Assembly: GCA_010015805.1 (NCBI GenBank)
Contig: ML978134.1
Coordinates: forward strand, 620,001 to 684,000
Source of the DNA: Rhizodiscina lignyota
Taxonomy: Eukaryota; Ascomycota; Dothideomycetes; Aulographales; Rhizodiscinaceae
Reading direction: 5' to 3'
DNA: 64,000 nucleotides
The notes under the pieces were generated by a model. The model had not been told where the DNA came from. It did not search any database and saw only the letters and a program-made list of their open reading frames with translations. Position numbers and translations under genes: made by a program. The first letter of the stretch is position 1. Every line of letters begins with the position of its first letter. Below, in pieces: positions 57,295 to 64,000 of the stretch.

Positions 57295-57410
57295 GTCTTG
57301 CCCGCGCCTCTTCCCGCTCATCTAGCCCGCGCGTCTTGCCCGTCTTCCTCGCCTGTCTTGCCCGCGCGTTTTGCCCGTGCGTCCTGCAAGCGCGTCTCGG
57401 CCGGGCGTCG
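57295..57410. repeat. Short GC-rich tandem-like repeat
   Basis: A unit close to CTTGCCCGCGCGTCTTGCCCG recurs several times with drift. It keeps plus and minus frames open (Arg/Ala-rich translations), so those frames are not evidence of genes. Confidence 0.5.
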
Positions 57411-58468
57411 CATTCGCATACCTCTTCAGCAAATGCCCCTTCGGGGCCATGCGCGCCGCCGAATATGGTCTGAGCTAGGGATTGCAACCGAGTTTTCAGT
57501 AGTAGGAGACAATCTCAGTTTAGAGCCCTATGCTCTCCAAGTTGTTATACTGAAGTCCTTTGGTGTATGCCCAACAGACGTAGTGCTATCGCGCGCTAAA
57601 GGGAAGGCATCGGCCAGGTGGCTTGCCAAGCTGACTGTGCTCCTCGTGGGCAAATCCCTATTTACGAACTCCTTCTCTAGGTCAGTTATATCCCGCGCCA
57701 TAAAAGCTTAAAATGCATAAGCTGGTGGGAGGATCGCTCAGAACGACAAGGGGCAGTGCCTCTGTGCTCGAAATATGCTGTATCACTCTCCGTCTATCCA
57801 ACGATGTTGCAACATGTGCCCATGTTCCATTCAGGATGTGAAGCACAGCATATCCTATTCAAGCCATGCGAAGCCGTTCATTCTTCGCTTCCAAAGAAGA
57901 GTTATGCAAGTGTTGCTGCATGGTCGGCATGCCAGGATCTGCGGAGGAGCCGACTGGACAACAGCCACACATCCATGTGACCACATCTTACAGTCGTTTA
58001 CGACACAGTCGTCCAAGAATTTATCGTTTTTTTTTTGATATTCGAACGAGCGGAGTAACTCCGAAAGAGTGGGTCATGGGGCGTCGTAGTAATTCGTTGC
58101 ATCGAAATGGCGAGATCATCCCTGACGATCTGTAAATCAGCTTCCGGCGTCATCCGTACGTTTTAATCGTCATAGACATTGAATCATAACGAACTTACCT
58201 ATATGCATGCGATGTTGATGTTGTTAAGAAATGATGGCAGCTCACAGCATCAGAGGTGCCTTCTATGCTCGGGGCAAAGTTCAAAATCCGTGGACACGTG
58301 AAAATTCGAGCCTGGGAATTCTGCAGCCTTGTCCTCAATCTGGTAAATCTGATAACGATTAAACGATTTAAGTTCCGGCACCCTGCAAGGCAAGAATGGG
58401 TTATTCAACATACCTGTCTCTTATTTGACAATTTTGATGTCGACCCCAATTCACTTGTTTTTGTAGCC

Positions 58469-58771
58469 TCAATGCTCTCGAGGGCCTAGATACACTCCCT
58501 CATAATGGCGTAGTCCCTCTAGCTGGCCGCGAAGCCTCAGTTTCACCTCCACAGCTGCGAATCCAGCAAGAGGATGATAGGGCCCAAAGCCACAAGAGTA
58601 ACAGCATGCCGGCGACTGTTGCCCATCAGTGGTGTCCTCAAGTGCTCGTCGCACACGCCAATTCAGCCGAGAGACGACATTATCCCAAACTCGCAGCCTG
58701 TCGAATCGCTCCCGCCATTCCCGGTTTTCGAAGATGACGCTCCAGATATAGCTGCGGAGCTGGCGAGGCAT
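58469..58771 (-). other. Unassigned 100-codon open frame
   Basis: The translation begins MPRQLRSYIWSVIFENREW and has a protein-like composition rather than low complexity. It has no start context, intron signals or family match that I can name. It could be a fragment of a decayed gene or chance. Confidence 0.2.
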
Positions 58772-59551
58772 GGTCGCCAGGTGAGGAGGAGGAAGCAGAG
58801 GACAACAACACGAGAAAGGAGCTCACATCCCACGATGAACAGTAAAAATTAAAGTACCCGAGCGGCCGGAGCCAAACCAGCGACGGTAAAGGGATGAAAT
58901 AGCTCGGTTTAAGCTGTTACTTTTATGAGGCAATTTACTTATATCTCTAGAAGCGAGATAAGGGCAAATTGAATCTTGACGTCGACTATCTCGTTGATGA
59001 ACAGGCGCCTCAGCCACAGGGGACTCGGCGTGTCGGCCCTGCTATTGTAGTACTGGTCGTACTCGACGCCGACGCAATGTAACAAAGGAGATGGAACGTG
59101 ACCTTCAGAATAATAATCATGCCGGCAGGCAAATAGTCACCAACGAGCGAGGGCTCGCAAGTGGAATGTCGTCCTTCGCCCGAATGCCCACACCAATGGA
59201 ATTAGCATTACCGGTATACAGTGCAGGCTAAGCAAAAGTCCAGGTTCGTCCAGAATAGACCCGGTCGCCGCAAGTCGGAGGTCGCTGCAAGTCCACAACG
59301 GCGATCTGAGGGGAACTGGACTGGCCTAGTCTAGTGTGACTTTAACCTCATTTAGCGGTGCTGCTTATCCTATCGTATTCGATAGGCGTTGGTTGGTGGT
59401 TTGGTGGCGTTAGGACGTGAGGTCGATTTTCGTGGAGGTTTAGACCCCTTCCCAAACGGCTATCACAACCGCCCCACAAAAGGGCCGATACCAATGGAAC
59501 AAAGCAACAGCAAATTTAAATATCCAATCAGGTCTATGGAAGTCGGTCCAA

Positions 59552-59625
59552 ACCAGATGAGACCAGGACTCCTGTTACTTCTCAGTCAAGATCATATCCG
59601 GATTTGCTGCTTGGTCTGATCTGGT
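59552..59625. repeat. 14-bp inverted repeat with 46-bp loop
   Basis: ACCAGATGAGACCA (59552-59565) pairs with TGGTCTGATCTGGT (59612-59625) at 13 of 14 positions. No clear terminal duplication. Confidence 0.5.
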
Positions 59626-60629
59626 CGGGCTAGCCCTGGACTGGACTGGCAGGTTGCCAACTCTGTGCGCACAGAGGTGCATTACGCACGCGACCATAAG
59701 AATATCAGCAGCTAGACAAATGCAGTCCATGATCCAGAGCGGGCAAGAACGAAGACGTTGCTCCGGAACTGGCACAAGAGGTCGCTAGCTGAGCACGCCG
59801 GTGGGTTTCTCATTGCTCTCCATGTTCTTCGTTCTTTTGACTTTTGAACCTCCACAAAATCAGCATCAGGGATGATGTAAATATCGATCTCCGGCTGCGA
59901 CAGCGCCGTCTGTGAGTATCGATAATATCATCGCAGGCCGCGCTGTACGATGCTTTGAAATGCTATCAGCCGGCAGGAACTGCAGCGCCGTCACCGCTGT
60001 CGGATCCTATGCTTTAATAAAGAAACATCCGAGTACTTTAACTGGTTATCGTCGAATATTCTGGATGATACGTGGTAGATGCAGGTTCAACGCGCGACAG
60101 TATATTGTACGGTGATCTCGTTGGCATCGATAATATTTATCACCATCAGCGAGAATTTGCTGTAGAGAACGTATCTGGAGTAATAATTCGACAGGCTAGG
60201 CGTAGAGTTGAAAGAGTTTGGGAACGAGAGAGACAAAAGGGGGTGAAGAAGGTCGGTAATGCCGGCGTGGATGTCATCGTACGATATGACGTAACTACAT
60301 TCGTTTGCTCTCACCTCTCTATCTCAATTCTATACAAATCACATAGGAATATAGACACTCGCTATAACCTATTTTAGCGTCAATTCAAACTTACAATACT
60401 ATTCGACGCGGCTATGATTTAGTCTCCCTATACCTTTCCTCAAATTGTTAGCTCCCGTCAAACAGCGACCTCCAACCTCAGTACACCACCCTAAATCACC
60501 ATCAACGCCTTCAACAAGCTATACAGGAAGTGCCGAAAGTGATCTGCCATCGACTGCTTTCCCAGCTGGTCGATCTCCCAGTATAGATAGGACCAAGCCA
60601 ACTAGTATTCGAGGTTCCAGCGCTCTGCT

Positions 60630-60870
60630 CAACTCTTGGGGAAGGCCTTTTGACTCGGAAAAAGGCCCCTTGGTCGCGTTGAGATCAGGCTAGTAAGATG
60701 GCAGATACTCCAGGACATAGCCGTGAGCTTATATTGCCTCTCTCACTCCTGTGCTGCGACGAAATGACGCGTTATCCCGGACAGTCACTGATCTCGGAGC
60801 AGGAAACGGCTGGCAGTACGACAACAACTCGTCAAGCGAGGCCTCACGAATCTCCTCCGTAATTAGGCAT
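60630..60870 (-). mobile_element. Tc1/mariner (IS630-like) DDE transposase relic
   Basis: On the minus strand one frame gives SLDELLSYCQPFPAPRSV, then VRDNASFRRSTGVREAI, a TAA stop, AHGYVLEYLPSY, a TAG stop and PDLNATKG. This follows the order of the fungal Tc1/mariner DDE_3 domain: ...DNASFH..., then LEYLPPYSPDLNP, with the second and third catalytic Asp positions (DN and PDLN) still present. Two stops and a diverged C-terminal end show it is dead. Only about 80 codons are recognisable, and the N-terminal part and the terminal repeats were not located. The stop-generating changes are of the C-to-T kind expected from repeat-induced point mutation. Confidence 0.75.
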
Positions 60871-61297
60871 CCCTAGCCTCCAGTTCGAGCAGTCCGCGGA
60901 ACTCCTTCCCATCTCAATTGTGCTCTACAGGCTTGAACTGTAAATGAGTCCAATCTACTCCGTACCTCCCCTACAATCGCGTCACCGCTACAGCCGCAGT
61001 ACGATACAGCATTATCGCATTGTGACAACTCTGTGTTGATAGCCAGACATATTTAGCGCTATTTTGATAGGAAATACGCGTTGACGGCTGCGAGGTAGGT
61101 CTTCGAGGTTACTATTTACGTTCACTCGCGGTCACAAAAAGTTTTCGAAACATCAGGACGACGATAGTATACGTATTCTTGGCATTAGGGGGTGATGTCG
61201 ACTTTTCAGGAGGCTGTACGATGTAAATCAGTAGAGACGGCTAACTGCTCACAGCTACGATTTTACGTGGAAAATCCGGTTTGCCGCGCCGAAACGA

Positions 61298-61343
61298 GAT
61301 CGAACATCGAACATCGAAAATTGAAAATCGAAAATCGAAAAAA
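61298..61343. repeat. ATCGAAA/ATCGAAC short tandem repeat
   Basis: About six copies of a 7- to 8-bp unit, ending 20 bp before the MITE. Confidence 0.65.
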
Positions 61344-61363
61344 TGTTGACTGTAACGTCCGTA

Positions 61364-61523
61364 CAGTGGTTCGACACGTCGGGTCTCGCCCGCCTAGTGT
61401 GATGCCACACGCTTCGCCAAAACTTGGTAATTTTGGAAAATACAATACCCCACAAGTTGCTGTATTTGGGCAAAGCGTGCGACTTCTCGCTACCAGGGAG
61501 CGTACCGACGTGTCCACCCACTG
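61364..61523. mobile_element. 160-bp Tc1/mariner-type MITE
   Basis: The left end begins CAGTGGTTCGACACGTCGGG and the right end, read on the opposite strand, begins CAGTGGGTGGACACGTCGGT. Similarity between the two ends continues inward with drift for about 50 bp (to an ACACGCTT/GCACGCTT block). Both ends are flanked by TA (61362-61363 and 61524-61525), the target-site duplication of Tc1/mariner elements. The length and lack of a coding frame fit a non-autonomous MITE. The nearby transposase relic belongs to the same superfamily, but I cannot show that it shares these ends. Confidence 0.75.
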
Positions 61524-63771
61524 TATCATGGCTGTCAAAGGAGCTGCATGGGAGCAATGCGACTATGACAGCGCCAAGCGGACCTTCTTCGAATCACAAT
61601 ACTTCCGAACAGAAGAGTAATTCTCTCCGAAATCTCTCTCTGAACCTCACCACCGGATTCAAGGTATCACCAAGCTTACAGACGATCACGGGTACGATAG
61701 CCATCCCCACGAAACAGTAAAAAAGAGACGTCGCTTGAGATTCGAGCATCCCGTCACATCCAGCTCTTCGATATGCGTCGTCCAAGGAGTTTGTCGCGCA
61801 AGATTCCGGCGAAAACGCTTGCAGGTGGTTACACACAAACCATCTGGATTCCCATTGCTCCCTCACCGTCTCTTGCGTGCCGATCCGCTGCGGCTGGGTC
61901 CAACAGGATGCGGCCTTAGATGAGCTGAGCTTCTTTCTCCTGCAGGCTCTCCAGTAATCCCCTTCACCTGGACATCTCATTCGTTACCGTTTTCAGGAAA
62001 TGAGAACATATCTGGGGAGCATGCCGCACATCCTCAATTGAAACGACCATAGGCGAAGCACCGATGATGCTAGCGATCGCTGCATCCCTGGCACGTCAGC
62101 TGCATAAGCGCACCTCATCGAGAACGAACAATTATCTCTCTCAGCCGCGCTAACTTCTGTCACTTGAAGATAGACATATTGCCAACCTCGAACACCCAAT
62201 CCACAGTCCAGGAACGTGGAGAGCTTCGCATGCGAGGAATGCGCGTTCCCACGTCCATGCCAGCTCTACCTGCATTGAGGATCGGTTGTCAGTGCAGCGA
62301 ACGCCACGCTTCTTCTCAGGCCGGTTCAAGTTTCTGTGACAGCGCCGGGTTGCTCCCCTTCACAGGATGACAGCACCCACGCCATGCCATGCTATTCACC
62401 CATTCACGTGGGATACGCAGGTGCACATGGACTCGCAGACCACAGGCTGCCTAGAGAACTCTCCTGAGATGGCATTGTGCAACTTGTCATGCAATTTGTC
62501 CTTGAGACAGAAGGGAAGTGGCGCTCGCTCGTCATGTCCCGCTTGCGATGGCCTGGCATGCGTCAACTAGTCGCTACTCACGACCATCGCCCTTAGGATG
62601 CCGACTGGGAGATCTATGCTTAAAGCAACCCCACAATTTGAGCACGGCCAACTATCCAGTTCGCGAGCCAGTCTCTGCAAACGTTTCTCTAATCACAGAT
62701 CTAGGACGGCTTGGGTAAATTAGTCGAGACCGTATCCCAAATTGACGGATGCGGCAATCTCCCAGAAATCGCCGTCTTCAGCATTCCACCGCAAAGGCTC
62801 TCATACAAATACTGACCCGTGACGCTTAGACAAAGAAGTTCTTTCTAAACTCCTCATCTCTAAGAGATTTTGCAGAAAAGGACTTTGGGAGAACGGAGCC
62901 AGGAAAAAGAAGAGCTTATTGCACTTGCATAGCGCGTCTTCATTGACAGCACTAACGTGGACGCGCAAGTTTCTTGTGCTGCCATACCAGAACAAAGGGG
63001 CAACCAGTGCTTTCCACGCGACTTAGTGGAGAGGAATGGAAGAGGCTAAACAGCCTGAGACATCGAACACCAGGCAACTTGCAACAGAGGCAGCTGTCGT
63101 TGCAAAGCCATAACGACTTCAAGCGGGTTCGAAGTGGGAGCAATTCCTCTTCCACCAACGATTGCTGCGCAGCACACATCTGCTGCGTCTGCATTGACCC
63201 ACTGCTTGTTCAGGAACAACCTCACGGCTGTTCGCAAAACAAGGTCCGTTCACCTTCCCGCTTGACGGTTCTCACGTCTTGCATTTTCCCCATTACCCTT
63301 CGCTAGCTTGGTCGGCCTTTGGAGAAGCTTCTCTTGTCCCGCTGCATCTTCGCGAGACACTGGAGCAAGCAGCCACAAGCTAGCAGCCGCACCAAAGAAT
63401 CTGAGACCAACTAAAACATATCCAGATAAGAATAAAACATACCGTTATCCTTCCAGGCTGTTGGAACACCTGCAGAATTTGGAACCGATTTCCAGAAAGG
63501 TTCCTTAAACGGCTGAGTGCGCTGTCTGCACTGCTAGACGACTACGATCAGTGCCTGTCTCCGTTCGATATTTCCAACTCCGCAATTCTCATCGACGGAT
63601 CGTCGCACTTGCAATACGATATCTTCGACATCTCAGAGTCTATCTTCACGACCCTGTCCTTCGATTGCAACCTCGGTCCGCACCAATCCTCCTCACAACC
63701 TCCTAAGTACCAGCCTTACCGACCGTGACCTTCGTCACCATCGCACGTCATTATCGTTGATAGCAGAAGCG

Positions 63772-64000
63772 ATGACATCTGTTACTCCACAGTCTCCACC
63801 ATCAGGCTCCGGAACAACAGAATTGCAGTACAACCTCCACCATCTTGTCGCGCACAACGCTACGACGCCACCTTACGACCATCCTCCTGACGCAAAATAT
63901 CTACGATCACACCCAGCATCATCCCAGTTCAGTTCGCCACAACCAGCCGAAATGTCTGTCGTGCAGGATCCGTACCTGACGCCGGGGTATGGACAGTACC
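63772..64000 (+). CDS. 5' part of an unidentified gene (runs off window)
   Basis: From the ATG at 63772 the frame stays open to the last base (76 codons). It reads MTSVTPQSPPSGSGTTELQY and later YLTPGYGQY, rich in Pro, Ser, His and Tyr. This composition is common at the disordered N-terminus of fungal transcription factors, but no domain is visible yet. The preceding 250 bp are pyrimidine-rich and AT-moderate, as expected for a long leader. The identity needs the sequence beyond the window. Confidence 0.5.
   Translation, partial: MTSVTPQSPPSGSGTTELQYNLHHLVAHNATTPPYDHPPDAKYLRSHPASSQFSSPQPAEMSVVQDPYLTPGYGQY

Larger units (their letters stand above)
56160..63771. other. 7.6-kb gene-poor region with transposon relics
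   Basis: No gene of recognisable family was found over this length. It holds a GC-rich short repeat (about 57295-57410), a hairpin (59552-59625), a Tc1/mariner transposase relic (about 60630-60870), an ATCGAAA-type repeat (61298-61343) and a MITE (61364-61523). Many stop codons of the TAA/TAG type in the transposon relic suggest C-to-T decay. From about 63200 the plus strand becomes pyrimidine-rich, as expected for a promoter or leader of the gene at 63772. Confidence 0.6.

Noticed and set aside
57106-57711. 201-codon plus-strand frame
   Set aside because: Its Arg/Ala/Pro-rich part comes from the GC-rich tandem repeat; there is no family feature or splice context.
61192-61620. 142-codon plus-strand frame
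   Set aside because: It runs through the ATCGAAA repeat and across the MITE, so it is open by chance.

Overview
This window is nuclear DNA from a filamentous ascomycete, most likely Pezizomycotina and possibly Dothideomycetes (the class is a guess). The evidence is short spliceosomal introns (about 46-107 nt, with GTAAGT/GTATGT-type donors), fungal housekeeping genes (OST4, RPL26, TMA46, RRP42, a KAP114/importin-9 homologue, REV7), a HET-domain gene and fungal secreted glycosidases. Exon boundaries were worked out by hand from reading-frame continuity, splice signals and family conservation. Where I give total lengths, the exon sums are in frame.

Layout. 1-7.4 kb: the 3' end of an MmgE/PrpD gene, a HET-domain gene, and a divergent seven-exon gene joining a sacsin/Hsp90-like ATPase to a NO VEIN C-terminal (DUF3883) domain. 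7.7-13.8 kb: an L-amino-acid-oxidase-like flavoenzyme with an apparent frameshift, a small hypothetical ORF and an AtuA-family protein. 14.5-15.4 kb: the most unusual gene, a secreted His/Asp/Lys-rich Kex2-repeat precursor. 18-22.7 kb: a GH92 mannosidase with a C-terminal membrane segment and a two-domain cysteine-containing secreted protein. 24.6-30.2 kb: importin-9/Kap114, Rev7 and a GNAT acetyltransferase. 30.8-40.1 kb: a carbohydrate-active cluster of a 14-exon GH35 beta-galactosidase, a divergent GH43-like enzyme and a DUF5703 protein. 40.4-56.2 kb: a housekeeping block of TMA46, OST4, a large AT-hook/C2H2 protein, RPL26, a membrane protein of unknown role, an RNF216-like RBR ubiquitin ligase and RRP42. 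56.2-63.8 kb: a gene-poor stretch with a decayed Tc1/mariner transposase and a MITE. At the right edge an open reading frame begins and runs out of the window.

How the genes work together. GH35, GH43-like and DUF5703 are contiguous and all secreted, with GH92 about 10 kb away, so a shared role in breaking down plant or fungal galactan or mannan glycans is plausible. The HET gene and the ATPase-NOV gene share a 0.66 kb divergent promoter region and may be a self/non-self or stress-related pair (inference).

The strongest candidate for something undescribed is the gene at 14474-15399. It encodes a signal peptide followed by six basic-dipeptide (KR) sites. Two of these carry EA/EP dipeptides like those trimmed by Ste13 in yeast alpha-factor. 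The sites separate two identical 29-residue peptides and a series of exact 33-residue His/Asp-rich units. Two copies of the 29-residue unit, each on its own exon, differ by nine synonymous changes and no amino-acid change.
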